Below, piece by piece: positions 15,595 through 24,272 of a stretch of DNA of 50,082 nt (position 1 is its first letter; each line of letters begins with the position of its first letter). The stretch spans positions 1 to 50,082 of the forward strand of contig NKIM01000036.1 in NCBI GenBank assembly GCA_002255955.1, written 5' to 3'. The translations under genes and the position numbers were made by a program. The notes under the pieces were generated by a model. It made no database searches. It saw nothing but the letters and a program-made list of their open reading frames with translations, and had not been told where the DNA came from. This DNA is from Burkholderiales bacterium PBB2 (GTDB taxonomy: Bacteria > Pseudomonadota > Gammaproteobacteria > Burkholderiales > Burkholderiaceae_C).

Positions 15595-16536
15595 ATGACC
15601 GGCGTGCTCCATCCTGACCTTCCTCGCTTCATCGCCTTCGGTGCGGCTTACACCGAGCTGCAGCGCAGCGGCCCCGACCTCTGGCGCAGCGTCAACCGCG
15701 GCGCGCCCTGGCAGGTGGCCGTGGCCCTTTCGACCCTGGGCGAACTCAGTGCCTTTGCCGGCGCCATCAGCCAGGATGCCTTTGGCCAGGAAATCTGGAT
15801 CGACAGCGGCGATGCCAATCTCGACCTGCGCTTCATCCAGCAACTGCCCAAGCCGCCACTGATGGCCTTGAGCCGGCCCGACGAGGCGCCGCAGTTCTTT
15901 GTCGGCCAGGATAGCGCTGACCTGCATTTCCGCCCTGAGGGCCTGCCCAGTGGCTGGCTCAAGCGCCTGCGCTGGGCCCATTTTGGGGGCTTGAGCCTGG
16001 TGCGCCAGCCTCTGGGCTTGCGCCTGCTGGCGCTGGCCGAAGGCCTCAAGGCCGAGGGCAAGACGCTCAGTTATGCGCCCGAGTTCAGCCTGCAGATGGA
16101 TTCGCGCTACGACGAAACCCTGGAGCGCATGTGCCGCCTGGCGGATGTGATCCAGGTGTCCGAGGCCGAGCTGCGTGGCCTGTTCCGCGCTCAGGATTAC
16201 CGCGTCGGCCTGGCTCAGATCAGCGCCTGGAACCCGGAAGCCATGCTCTTGCTCCAGCACGGCGTGCCCGGCCATGCCACGCTGTTCCGCGGCCGCGAGG
16301 AGTGGCATGCACAGATTGCCGATTACGACGCCGTCGACCCGATCGGCACGCGTGAATCGGGCCTGGCCGGCCTGATCTTCAGCTGCCTGCGCCAGCGTGA
16401 GGCACCGGCCCAGCAGCACCTGCGCTGGGCCGTGGCCGCCGAAGCTGCGGCCTGCAGCGCCGCCGGCTTTTGCCCGCCCTCCGAAGCCCTGGTCGCCACG
16501 CTGGCGGCCCGGGCCTTGCTCAAACCTGGAGCCTGA
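15595..16536 (+). CDS. PfkB-like sugar kinase family protein, active site degenerate
   Basis: A ribokinase-fold protein of 313 residues. The N-terminus ([35 protein letters not shown]) follows the PfkB sugar-binding half, and [12 protein letters not shown] matches the stretch that normally carries the metal-site NxxE. The family's catalytic GAGD has become GTRE (residues 251-254), with the aspartate replaced by glutamate, and the N of NxxE is serine. Phosphotransfer is therefore doubtful, and the protein may be a weak or inactive relative. ATG 15586 (three codons earlier) is an equally possible start; neither has a clear Shine-Dalgarno sequence. It converges on the ODP-like gene. No neighbour suggests a sugar substrate. 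Confidence 0.75.
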   Translation: MTGVLHPDLPRFIAFGAAYTELQRSGPDLWRSVNRGAPWQVAVALSTLGELSAFAGAISQDAFGQEIWIDSGDANLDLRFIQQLPKPPLMALSRPDEAPQFFVGQDSADLHFRPEGLPSGWLKRLRWAHFGGLSLVRQPLGLRLLALAEGLKAEGKTLSYAPEFSLQMDSRYDETLERMCRLADVIQVSEAELRGLFRAQDYRVGLAQISAWNPEAMLLLQHGVPGHATLFRGREEWHAQIADYDAVDPIGTRESGLAGLIFSCLRQREAPAQQHLRWAVAAEAAACSAAGFCPPSEALVATLAARALLKPGA

Positions 16537-16590
16537 GCCGGAGTGCAGGTCGCGCCAGCGCAATGATTCGTGCGAGTTGAGCGAGTTGGC

Positions 16591-17373
16591 TCAATCCGGA
16601 ATGCGGTAGTCCGCCGGCCCCATCAGATCGATGCCGCAAGCCAGGTTCTCCGCCCAGGCGATGAACTGTTGCACGGCCGGGCCGCTCATCGGGCTGCCGT
16701 GCTGGGGCACGATCATGGCGATGTCCAGCTCGCGCACCATGGCCGCCCACAAGCGCATGACCTTGTTGCTGACCATGTAGCGGCGGTGGAAGCCTTCCAT
16801 GTAGCGGATGTGGCCGGACAGCTCGGTCACCGGCTTGGCGGGGTCGAGCTGGGCGCCCAGCGAGGCACCGAGGTCGCCCGAGAACAGGATGCGGCTGACC
16901 GGGTCGTAGAACTGGAAGTTGCCCTCGGCGTGCAGGAAATGCGCGGGCAGGGCCCAGAGTTCGAAGCTGTCGGCGCTGCCCTGGCCCAGGCGCAGGCGTT
17001 GGCCGGCATCGGGCAGGCCGATGATGCGGCCAGCCGTCTTGCCGGGCTTGCAGAAATGCGGCGCGAAGCGTTCCCAGATGCGCGAGATGTAGACCGGCGC
17101 GCTGCTGGCCGTCATCCAGCGGTCCAGCGAGGCGATGATGTCGGGGTCGGCATGCGAGGCCAGGATGGCGGCCAGCTTGTGCGGCGCCATGAACTGGGTC
17201 AGGCCAAGGTAGAGCTCGTTGTAGGCGATGTTGCCGCCCGGGTCGAGGATGGCGCCGGTGCTGCCATGCACCAGCAGGAACTGATTGGATTGCACGGCCT
17301 CGCCTTCCTCCACGCTGAGCTTGGAGAACATCAGGCAGCGGTGCGAATCCTGGTGGAACAGTTCGATGGGCAT
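16591..17373 (-). CDS. ODP-like (oxygen-binding di-iron) metallo-beta-lactamase-fold protein
   Basis: A 260-residue protein with the MBL fold of flavodiiron proteins but without a flavodoxin domain. The probable di-iron ligands are present: SHADPD (H74, D76, D78, with Asp replacing the usual Glu), H145 and/or H148 in PAHFLHAEGN, D167 in FSGDLGA, and H225 in VPQHG. Stand-alone proteins of this type (ODP of Treponema denticola is the known example) bind oxygen reversibly and feed chemotaxis or signalling rather than hydrolysing a substrate. It follows the GGDEF-EAL regulator by 82 bp on the same strand, so an oxygen-sensing role for that pair is a reasonable inference. A generic metallohydrolase function cannot be excluded. 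Confidence 0.78.
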   Translation of the reverse strand: MPIELFHQDSHRCLMFSKLSVEEGEAVQSNQFLLVHGSTGAILDPGGNIAYNELYLGLTQFMAPHKLAAILASHADPDIIASLDRWMTASSAPVYISRIWERFAPHFCKPGKTAGRIIGLPDAGQRLRLGQGSADSFELWALPAHFLHAEGNFQFYDPVSRILFSGDLGASLGAQLDPAKPVTELSGHIRYMEGFHRRYMVSNKVMRLWAAMVRELDIAMIVPQHGSPMSGPAVQQFIAWAENLACGIDLMGPADYRIPD

Positions 17374-17455
17374 GGCGCGCGTGCGGACGAAGCCGTCAGT
17401 GGAATGGCAGTCACTCTAGCCAGCCCCGCCGGCCCAGCACTTGAGCCAGATCAAG

Positions 17456-19966
17456 TCATGTGGCGCCGGTCGCGGCGGGCGGCAGGCTCTCGCGCAGGCT
17501 CAGCAGCTCGGTCTCGGCCAGGGCCGGGCTGTACAGCCAGCCCTGCGCATCGCTGACGCCCAGCTTGAGCAGCACCTCGCGCTGCGCCAGGGTCTCCACG
17601 CCCTCGGCCGTGAGCTCCAGGCCCAGGGTGCTGGCCAGGGCGACGATGGCGCGCACGATGGCCAGGTCGTTGCCGTCGCGCTGGAGGTCGCGAACAAAGC
17701 TTTTGTCGATCTTGAGCCGGTCGAGCGGGAAATGCTTGAGCAGAGACAGCGAAGAGAAGCCCGTGCCGAAATCATCGATCGCCAGCTTGACGCCCAGGCG
17801 GCGCAGCTCGCCCAGGATTGCACGGCCGCTGTCCACCGATTGCAGGGTCGATTCGGTGATTTCCAGCTCCAGGCAGGCCGGCGGTAGGCCGTGGCGTTTC
17901 AAGGCCGCATCCACCAGCTCGACAAAGCCGGGTCGCTGCAGCTGGCGCGCCGAGATGTTGACGGCCAAGCGGTCCAGCGGCCGGCCGCTGGCCAGCCAGC
18001 GCACGCCCAGGCGGCAGGCCTGATCCAGGGCCCAGCGGCCGTAGTCTTCGATCAGGCCGATGTCCTCGGCCACCGGGATGAAGCGATCGGGGCTGATGGC
18101 GCCCAGCTCCGGGTGCTGCCAGCGCATCAGCGCCTCGGCACCGATGACGCGATGGCGCAGCATGTCGACGATGGGCTGCCAGTGCAGCTGCAGCTCATGG
18201 CCCAGGCGCGCGCGGCGCAGGCCTTGCTCGATCTGAAGGCGCGCCACCGCCTTGTCGGACAGCTGGGCGCTGAACACCTCACAACGGTTGCGCCCTGCGG
18301 ATTTGGCCTCGTACATGGCGGCGTCAGCCGCTTGAATCAGGGCGTCGGCTGTGCGGCCGTGCTCGGGGAACTGGGCAATGCCCACGCTGGCCGACACCGA
18401 GACGGGGTCGCGGCCCTCCAACGTCACCGGCAGGCGGATCTGGGTCAGCAGCTTGTCGGCCAGAGCGCTGGCATCTTCGATGCGATGGATCTCGCTGAGC
18501 AGGATGATGAACTCGTCGCCACCGAGACGCACCGAGACATCCGAGCGGCGCAGGCAGAGCTCCAGCCGGCGTGCGATCTGGATCAAGAGCTCATCGCCGA
18601 CGCCATGACCCAGGGTGTCGTTGATGGTCTTGAAGCCATCCAGGTCGAGGAAGAGCAGGGCGAAGCGGGCCGGCGCGCGATCGGGCTGGCCCTCGCTGCC
18701 GATGAAGTGGCGCAGGCAGATTTCGAGATGGTGGCGGTTGCCCAGGCCCGTCAAGGCATCGTGGTAGGCCAGGTGTTGAATCTGCGTTTCAGCCCGCCGC
18801 AGGGCCGAGATGTCGGTGAAGGTCAGCACCTGGTGGCTGAGCCGGCCTTGGGCATCGAGCACTGGGGCCAGGTGTTGCCAGGCCGGGAACAGGTGACCGT
18901 CGCGATGCCGGCACATGGTTTCGCCATGCCAGACGCCGCCGCCATGGCCTGGGCCTTCGCCGCGCGCCTCGCTGTCGAAAGGCAGGGCGTCGTTCTGCCG
19001 CTGCGCAGGCAGAAAGCTGCGCACATCCTGGCCCAGCACCTGCTCCAAAGGCCAACCGGTCATCTGCGTGAACGAGGGGTTGATGGCCCGCACCCGGTGC
19101 TGGGTGTCGAGGATGACGATGGCGTCGGCGGCCGATTCGAAGACCACGGCGGCCCGGCGCAGCTGGGCCTCGGCCTCCAGTTGCACGCTGATGTCCCGGA
19201 ACACGCCGATGATCTTTCCGTCCCCGGGCAGGCCTTCGCTGAAATGGCAGGCGCGGATCTCCAGCCAGGTGGGGGGCTCCTGGGCCGGCTTCCAGCGTGT
19301 CACGCAATGGACCGAACCGCCGGGCTGCAGCAGCACGGCGAGCTGCTCGCGCGCCTGCGGTTCGATGCAGTCCATGAAAGCCTGGCGTGACAGGGCAAAG
19401 CCACGGCTCGTGGCCGTTTGCAAGGGTTCGACGTGGCCGCTCAATTCGATCAGGTCCGACGCGGGATGGAACTCCATCACCCCGAGCTGGGCTGCATCCA
19501 GCGCCAGGCGGTAGCGCTGCTCGGCCCGTTCGGCCTGGCGCTCGACCTCGCGCCGTGCCAGGGCCATGCGGATGGTGGCATTGAGCTCGCGCAGCTCGAA
19601 GGGCTTGAGCAGGTAACCGTAGGGCGCGGTCAGGCCAGCCCGCTCCAGCGTGGCCGGCTCCGCGTAGGCGGTCAGGTAGATCACGGGGATGCGCAGCTGA
19701 CTGATCAAGGTCTGGGCGGCGCGCGTGCCGTCGCCGCCTTTGCCCAGGTTGATGTCCATGAGTACCAGGTCGGGGCGATCGCTGCGGGCCAGCTCCAGCG
19801 CGCGCTGCTCCGAGGCCGCCACGCCGCTGACTTCGTAGCCCAGCGATTCCAGGTCTTGCTTGAGGTCGAGGGCGACGATGCGTTCGTCCTCGACGATCTG
19901 GATGCGAGCCAGGCGTGGCGTTGGCGCGGGCGGGCTGGTGGGTGGCGGAGTCAGGAGTGCATTCAT
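17456..19966 (-). CDS. Response regulator with REC-PAS-PAS-GGDEF-EAL domains
   Basis: An 836-residue cytoplasmic regulator that should make and/or degrade cyclic di-GMP. The receiver domain (about 20-135) has acidic residues E26/D27, phospho-acceptor D71, T99 and K121. Two PAS-like segments follow (about 150-265 and 270-390). The GGDEF domain has an intact GGDEF (482-486) and an inhibitory RxxD site at 473-476. The EAL domain has EAL (611-613), DDFGTG (731-736), K754 and AEGVE, so phosphodiesterase activity is expected as well. Its start overlaps the kinase stop (ATG 19966, kinase TGA 19963), so the kinase is its likely phosphodonor. Which activity dominates in the cell cannot be read from sequence. 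Confidence 0.93.
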   Translation of the reverse strand: MNALLTPPPTSPPAPTPRLARIQIVEDERIVALDLKQDLESLGYEVSGVAASEQRALELARSDRPDLVLMDINLGKGGDGTRAAQTLISQLRIPVIYLTAYAEPATLERAGLTAPYGYLLKPFELRELNATIRMALARREVERQAERAEQRYRLALDAAQLGVMEFHPASDLIELSGHVEPLQTATSRGFALSRQAFMDCIEPQAREQLAVLLQPGGSVHCVTRWKPAQEPPTWLEIRACHFSEGLPGDGKIIGVFRDISVQLEAEAQLRRAAVVFESAADAIVILDTQHRVRAINPSFTQMTGWPLEQVLGQDVRSFLPAQRQNDALPFDSEARGEGPGHGGGVWHGETMCRHRDGHLFPAWQHLAPVLDAQGRLSHQVLTFTDISALRRAETQIQHLAYHDALTGLGNRHHLEICLRHFIGSEGQPDRAPARFALLFLDLDGFKTINDTLGHGVGDELLIQIARRLELCLRRSDVSVRLGGDEFIILLSEIHRIEDASALADKLLTQIRLPVTLEGRDPVSVSASVGIAQFPEHGRTADALIQAADAAMYEAKSAGRNRCEVFSAQLSDKAVARLQIEQGLRRARLGHELQLHWQPIVDMLRHRVIGAEALMRWQHPELGAISPDRFIPVAEDIGLIEDYGRWALDQACRLGVRWLASGRPLDRLAVNISARQLQRPGFVELVDAALKRHGLPPACLELEITESTLQSVDSGRAILGELRRLGVKLAIDDFGTGFSSLSLLKHFPLDRLKIDKSFVRDLQRDGNDLAIVRAIVALASTLGLELTAEGVETLAQREVLLKLGVSDAQGWLYSPALAETELLSLRESLPPAATGAT

Positions 19967-21852
19967 GCCGGGGGAACCTGGTTGATCGAGCGGGGCAGGG
20001 CGTGTGTGGCCGGCGAGAGGGGGCGGGTGGCGACGCCGGCGCTGGAGTCACCGGGCAGCTCTTGCTGGCTGGCGAAGCAGACACGGATGCGGGTGCCCGG
20101 GCCGTCGAGCAGGCTGAGCTGACCGTCGAGCTGCTCGGCCAGCAAAGGCACAAGCTGGAAGCCCAGCGTGCGGCTGTCCTTCCAGTCCGGGCGCTGGGCC
20201 AGGCCGACGCCATCGTCGCCGACCTCGACGCGCAGCCGGCCATCGGCATCGCGTTCGGCATGGATCTCGATGGTGCCCGCCCGCCCATCCGGAAAGGCGT
20301 GCTTGAAGGCGTTGGTGACCAGCTCGTTGACGATCAATCCGCAGGGAATGGCCTCTTGCAGATGGATGGACAGGCCGCTGTCGGGGGCCTGCACCTGCAC
20401 CTGAATGCTTTGCTGCGGGTCGCTGTAGCTCTCGCGCAGCAGGGCGGCCAGGCGTTTGAGGTAGGGCCCGAGCTCCAGCTCGGTGAAGTCGTTGCGCTCG
20501 TAGAGCAGCTGGTGGGTCAGGGCCATGGCGCGAATGCGGTTCTTGCTTTCGCGCAGCACCCGTTTGACCGACTCATCGACATGGCGCGACTGCAGGCGCA
20601 GCAGGCTGGAGATGATTTGCAGATTGTTCTTGACCCGGTGGTGCACCTCGCTGAGCAGGGCGGTCTTTTCCTGCAGCGCGCGTTCGATCTGGGCTTGCGC
20701 GGCCAGGCGTTCGTCGATGTCGGTCACCGTGGCCAGCACCTCGGGCGGCTCGCTGTCGGCAATCGGGTTCAGGCCGACCTCGACATTGAACAAACTGCCG
20801 TCGCGCCGCAGGGCCTGCAGCGAACGCCGCTTGGCCATGGATCGGGTCTGCAAATGGCCGAAGAACTGGCTGATCAAGCCGGTGTGGCCGCCGCGTGCGG
20901 GCAGGGGCACGAGGGTGTTGATGTCGCTGTCCTGCAGGCTGCCGCTGGGGCTGGCGAACAGCCGGTCCATGGCTGAGTTGGCCAGCAAGATGCGGCCGCT
21001 GGCGTTGACCAAGGCCATGCCGTCGGGCGCGGCATTGAAGGCACTGCGGAAGCGGGCCTCGCTGGCGCGCAGGGCGCGCTCGCTGTGCACGCGGTCGGAG
21101 ATGTCGATGCCCGATGCGATCACATGGCTGATGCGGTCCTGGCTGTCGCGCAGGGGCGCCAGCATGAAATCGATGGTCATGCGCGAGTCGTCCCGCATGC
21201 GCACCACGAGGTCTCGCCGCACGACCTGGCCCTGGCCGGCATCTGCGATGGCCGCCTGCAGCCAGCCTTGCAGCTCGGTGTCGTGGCTCCACCAGTAGGT
21301 GTCGCAAAAACGGCGACCCAGCACCGCGTCTTTGCCGATGCCCGCGGCCTCCAGCGGCGCGCGATTGGCCTCCAGCAGCAGTCCGTCCAGGCTGAGCAGA
21401 CCGACGAAGGCGAAGAGGCCGTCCAGCACCCGGCGCAGCTGCGCCTCGCTGTCGCGCAAGGCTTCTTCGGCGCGCCGCTGGCTGCTGATGTTGACCGCCT
21501 GCACCAGGATGCCCACGACGGACTGCTCTGCATCGCGCAGCGGCAGGTAGCTGGCCTCCCATTCCGAGAGCTCGCCCGGGTGGCTGGGCACCTGCACCTG
21601 GATGCGAAATTTCTCCTGCGCCTGGCCCTGGTGCAGCACGGCGTGCAGCAGGGGCGCCAGGTGAGGGTAGGCCTCGGGCAGGACCTCGGCCACGCTGCGG
21701 CCCAGCAGCTGTTCGGCCGGCACACCGTTGAAATCGGCCAGAGCACGGTTGACACGGCGGTAGCGCAACTCCCGGTCCAGCACGGCCAAGCCGACCGGCA
21801 TGTCGCTGGCGAACAGGCCGTCGAGCACGGCTGCGTCGACGGGCGCGCTCAT
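19963..21852 (-). CDS. PAS-domain sensor histidine kinase (HisKA_2/HWE-related)
   Basis: A 629-residue soluble kinase with three PAS regions (about 10-130, 140-260, 265-385), then a HisKA_2-type dimerisation and phosphorylation helix (EVHHRVKNNLQIISSLLRLQ, His 404/405). The ATPase domain has an N box GLIVNELVTNAFKHAFP (505-521) and a G1 box DDGVG (546-550). No membrane helix is seen, so a cytoplasmic signal such as redox, oxygen or a small ligand is likely. PAS cofactor residues cannot be assigned with confidence. It is the promoter-proximal gene of the group and overlaps its response regulator by 4 bp, which suggests translational coupling and a cognate pair. Confidence 0.92.
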   Translation of the reverse strand: MSAPVDAAVLDGLFASDMPVGLAVLDRELRYRRVNRALADFNGVPAEQLLGRSVAEVLPEAYPHLAPLLHAVLHQGQAQEKFRIQVQVPSHPGELSEWEASYLPLRDAEQSVVGILVQAVNISSQRRAEEALRDSEAQLRRVLDGLFAFVGLLSLDGLLLEANRAPLEAAGIGKDAVLGRRFCDTYWWSHDTELQGWLQAAIADAGQGQVVRRDLVVRMRDDSRMTIDFMLAPLRDSQDRISHVIASGIDISDRVHSERALRASEARFRSAFNAAPDGMALVNASGRILLANSAMDRLFASPSGSLQDSDINTLVPLPARGGHTGLISQFFGHLQTRSMAKRRSLQALRRDGSLFNVEVGLNPIADSEPPEVLATVTDIDERLAAQAQIERALQEKTALLSEVHHRVKNNLQIISSLLRLQSRHVDESVKRVLRESKNRIRAMALTHQLLYERNDFTELELGPYLKRLAALLRESYSDPQQSIQVQVQAPDSGLSIHLQEAIPCGLIVNELVTNAFKHAFPDGRAGTIEIHAERDADGRLRVEVGDDGVGLAQRPDWKDSRTLGFQLVPLLAEQLDGQLSLLDGPGTRIRVCFASQQELPGDSSAGVATRPLSPATHALPRSINQVPPA

Positions 21853-22018
21853 GCCCGGCGCTCGGTGCAGGAGTCAGGTGTCCGCGGCTGACGCTCGCGG
21901 CGGCCCAAGGTCGGCCGGGGCGGATGCCCGGGCGGGATCGAACGCAAAAAGATCTGCATGCCTGCGCCTCCCAAGGAACCCACGACATCCACAACCACCG
22001 GCTTCGACCCCGTCTATC

Positions 22019-22032
22019 TTGACGTTTGTCAA
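22019..22032. promoter_or_regulatory. Inverted repeat upstream of the histidine kinase gene
   Basis: TTGAC-GTTT-GTCAA is a perfect 5-bp inverted repeat in the 245-bp spacer between paaY and the kinase gene, about 167 bp before the kinase start. It resembles a dimeric regulator half-site pair, but I see no well-spaced promoter with it. The function is unproven. Confidence 0.4.
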
Positions 22033-22097
22033 TTTGAGTCTAACCGGATGTGGCTTCTCGTGGTGGCGACGGTGAAGGGCGGCAGCCTCTGCCTTGC

Positions 22098-22724
22098 TCA
22101 GGGCTGTTCTGGTGCTCCGGGCTTGTTGGCTTGCATGGCCTGCTTGGGCCGGTGCTGACCCACCTGCAAGCAGGGGCGTTCCGCCTCGGCTTCGCTCAGG
22201 GGCTGGACCTCCTGCAAGCTCGCCTGGCAGCGCAGGGTCAGGTCTTGATAGGTCTCGGTGCCGGTGCGCTTCCAGCGGATTTCATCCTCGCTGAGCTCGC
22301 GCAGGACCTTGGCCGGCAGGCCGGCGATCAGTGATCGTTCGGGCAGCTTGAGCCCGGCGCGCACAAAGGCGCAGGCGGCCACGATGCTGTAGGCGCCGAC
22401 CTCGGCCGCGTCCATCACCACGGCGTTCATGCCGACCAGGGCGTCGTGGCGGACGATGCAGCCGTGTAGCACGGCGCCGTGGCCGATGTGCCCATTGCGT
22501 TCGACCACGGTCAGCGAATCTGGGAAGCTATGCACCACACAGCTGTCCTGCACATTGGCGCCTTCGTGGATCTCGATGCGACCGAAATCGCCGCGCAAGC
22601 TGGCCAGAGGGCCGATGTAGCAGCCGGGGCCGATGTGGACATCGCCGATCAGCACGGCCGTGGGGTGGACATGGGCGCTGGGGTGGACGACCGGGATGAC
22701 GCCGTCGATGGAATAGCTGGGCAT
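22098..22724 (-). CDS. paaY: PaaY, gamma-carbonic-anhydrase-fold thioesterase of phenylacetate catabolism
   Basis: A left-handed beta-helix (hexapeptide repeat) protein of 208 residues. Repeats such as VHPSAHVHPTAVLIGDVHIG and the histidine-containing segments SCVVHSFPD, NGHIGHGAVLHGC and HDALVGMN supply the trimeric metal site of gamma-carbonic anhydrase-like proteins. In E. coli PaaY is a thioesterase that clears a toxic ring-1,2-epoxyphenylacetyl-CoA by-product. Position supports the name: it is divergent from paaG across the shared operator region. The last 40 residues (after TETYQDLTLRCQAS) form a hydrophilic tail of little conservation. Without the paa context it would only be called a gamma-carbonic anhydrase family protein. 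Confidence 0.88.
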   Translation of the reverse strand: MPSYSIDGVIPVVHPSAHVHPTAVLIGDVHIGPGCYIGPLASLRGDFGRIEIHEGANVQDSCVVHSFPDSLTVVERNGHIGHGAVLHGCIVRHDALVGMNAVVMDAAEVGAYSIVAACAFVRAGLKLPERSLIAGLPAKVLRELSEDEIRWKRTGTETYQDLTLRCQASLQEVQPLSEAEAERPCLQVGQHRPKQAMQANKPGAPEQP

Positions 22725-22844
22725 GGCGGGCAGGGCGGTGAGGGCGGTGAGCAGGGCGGCCAGAGCGTCGCCCCTCGGGCTTCACCGAGGGCACGCGGGC
22801 ACTTGTTCACCGCATTCCAAGGGTTTACGCTGATCGGCGCCGTC

Positions 22845-22873
22845 TTGCGCCAAGTCAAGGCCGACCTTACGAT
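22845..22873 (+). promoter_or_regulatory. Candidate sigma70 promoter for paaG operon
   Basis: TTGCGC (22845-22850) and TACGAT (22868-22873) are separated by exactly 17 bp and point toward paaG. The expected transcription start would fall within or just after the 14-bp palindrome at 22876-22889, an arrangement suited to repression. Confidence 0.5.
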
Positions 22874-22892
22874 CTACCGACCGGTCGGTCAA
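22864..22892 (-). promoter_or_regulatory. Candidate sigma70 promoter for paaY
   Basis: On the minus strand TTGACC (22892-22887) and TAAGGT (22869-22864) are separated by 17 bp and point toward paaY. The spacer contains most of the palindrome. The two candidate promoters overlap, so a protein on the palindrome would block both. Confidence 0.5.
22876..22889. promoter_or_regulatory. Perfect 14-bp palindrome, likely PaaR operator
   Basis: ACCGACCGGTCGGT reads the same on both strands. It lies in the only sizeable spacer of the paa region, between divergent paaY and paaG, and within the TTGACC/TAAGGT and beside the TTGCGC/TACGAT promoter elements. TetR-family repressors bind such palindromes, and a TetR gene lies in the same cluster at 29384. 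A half site ACCGACCG recurs at 22911-22918. Assignment to PaaR is inference; phenylacetyl-CoA would be the expected inducer from the family. Confidence 0.7.
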
Positions 22893-22959
22893 TAGTGTTT
22901 TACTGCACCCACCGACCGTGTCGCAAGCCTGTTTGTTGCTCCATCGCCCCGAGGCCCGC

Positions 22960-23763
22960 ATGCAAGAACCGCAACTTCTGAGCCAGCAGGACGGCGCCGT
23001 CCGCACCCTGACCCTGAACCGCCCGGCGGCGCTCAATGCCTTCACGTCCGGCCTGCTGGCCGAGCTGCGCGAGGCGTTGGATGCGGCCGCGGGCGATGCC
23101 AGCGTGCGCTGCGTGGTGATCACCGGCGCCGGCCGCGCCTTCTGCGCCGGCCAGGATCTCAGCGATCCCATGGTCAACCCCGATCTGAAACCCGGCGAAT
23201 CGCCCAAGGACATCGGCGCCTTGCTCGACGGCTATTACATCCCCCTGGCCCAGCGCGTGCGCAGCATGCCGGTGCCCGTGATCGCCGCCGTCAATGGCGT
23301 GGCGGCCGGCGCCGGCGCCAACCTGGCCTTGGGCTGCGACCTGGTGCTCGCCGGCAACTCCGCCAGCTTCATCCAGGCCTTTGCCAAGATCGGCCTCGTG
23401 CCCGACTGCGGCGGCAGCTGGTTGCTGCCGCGCCTAGTGGGGCGCGCCAAAGCCTTGCAGCTCGCCTTGTTGGGCGAGAAGCTGCCGGCCGCCGAGGCGC
23501 AGGCCATCGGCCTGATCTACAAGGCCGTGCCCGATGAAGAACTGGCCGCCAGCGCCCAGGCCCTGGCGCAGAAGATCAGCCAGATGCCGGTGCGCGCCAT
23601 GGCCCAGACCCGCATGGCGTTTGATGAAGCCGGCCTGCTGGACTTTGACGACGCCCTGCGCCTGGAGGCGGTGACGCAAAGCCAGCTCGGCTTCTCGGCC
23701 GACTATCTGGAAGGCGCCGCGGCCTTTTTGCAAAAGCGTGCGCCCAAGTTCAGCGACCGCTGA
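22960..23763 (+). CDS. paaG: PaaG, 1,2-epoxyphenylacetyl-CoA isomerase
   Basis: A crotonase-superfamily enzyme of 267 residues that converts the ring epoxide of phenylacetyl-CoA to the oxepin form. Crotonase landmarks are the LTLNRPAALNAF start, the oxyanion-hole segment GRAFCAGQDLSDP, NGVAAGAGANLALGCDLVLA, and KIGLVPDCGGSWLLPRLVG, which carries the aspartate used by PaaG isomerases. ATG 22960 follows GAGG (22951-22954); an in-frame GTG at 22918 is possible but lacks such a site. First gene of the rightward paa operon, 35 bp before paaI. Confidence 0.94.
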   Translation: MQEPQLLSQQDGAVRTLTLNRPAALNAFTSGLLAELREALDAAAGDASVRCVVITGAGRAFCAGQDLSDPMVNPDLKPGESPKDIGALLDGYYIPLAQRVRSMPVPVIAAVNGVAAGAGANLALGCDLVLAGNSASFIQAFAKIGLVPDCGGSWLLPRLVGRAKALQLALLGEKLPAAEAQAIGLIYKAVPDEELAASAQALAQKISQMPVRAMAQTRMAFDEAGLLDFDDALRLEAVTQSQLGFSADYLEGAAAFLQKRAPKFSDR

Positions 23764-23798
23764 AGAACCCCCGCGCCAGCATCAAGACGGAGCCGCCC

Positions 23799-24272
23799 AT
23801 GAGCATGGATGCACAAGAGATTGCGGAAGCTGTGAAGCGCAGCATGTGGGCCCAGGACCGCGCCAGCCAGAGCTTGGGCATGGAGGTACTGGCCATTGCG
23901 CCCGGCGGCGCCACCCTGGCCATGACCGTGCGCGAGGACATGCTCAACGGATTTGAGATCTGCCACGGTGGGCTGATCACCACCCTGGCCGACTCGACCT
24001 TTGCCTTCGCCTGCAACTCCTACAACGAGCTGACCGTGGCCTCGGGCTTCAGCATCGACATCGTCGCCCCGGCCCGCCTCGGTGACCGCCTGACCGCGGT
24101 GGCGCGCGAGGTCTCGCTGGCCGGTCGCACCGGCGTTTACGACATCACGGTCAAGAACCAGGCCGACCAGCTGGTGGCCGTGTTCCGCGGCAAGAGCTAC
24201 CGCATCAAGGGCAAGCCGGTGGTGCTCTCGCCCCTGGCCCCGGATCTGCAGCCCTCGGAGGGTGAGGCATGA
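23799..24272 (+). CDS. paaI: PaaI, hotdog-fold thioesterase
   Basis: A 157-residue hotdog thioesterase that hydrolyses hydroxyphenylacetyl-CoA by-products and so recovers CoA trapped by misfired ring epoxidation. The family active-site stretch NGFEICHGGLITTLADSTFA is present with HGG and the LAD aspartate, followed by FSIDIVAPARLGDRL and GRTGVYDITVKNQ. It is cytoplasmic and probably tetrameric, as its relatives are. The stop overlaps the paaK start (ATGA at 24269-24272), showing translational coupling within the operon. Confidence 0.92.
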   Translation: MSMDAQEIAEAVKRSMWAQDRASQSLGMEVLAIAPGGATLAMTVREDMLNGFEICHGGLITTLADSTFAFACNSYNELTVASGFSIDIVAPARLGDRLTAVAREVSLAGRTGVYDITVKNQADQLVAVFRGKSYRIKGKPVVLSPLAPDLQPSEGEA

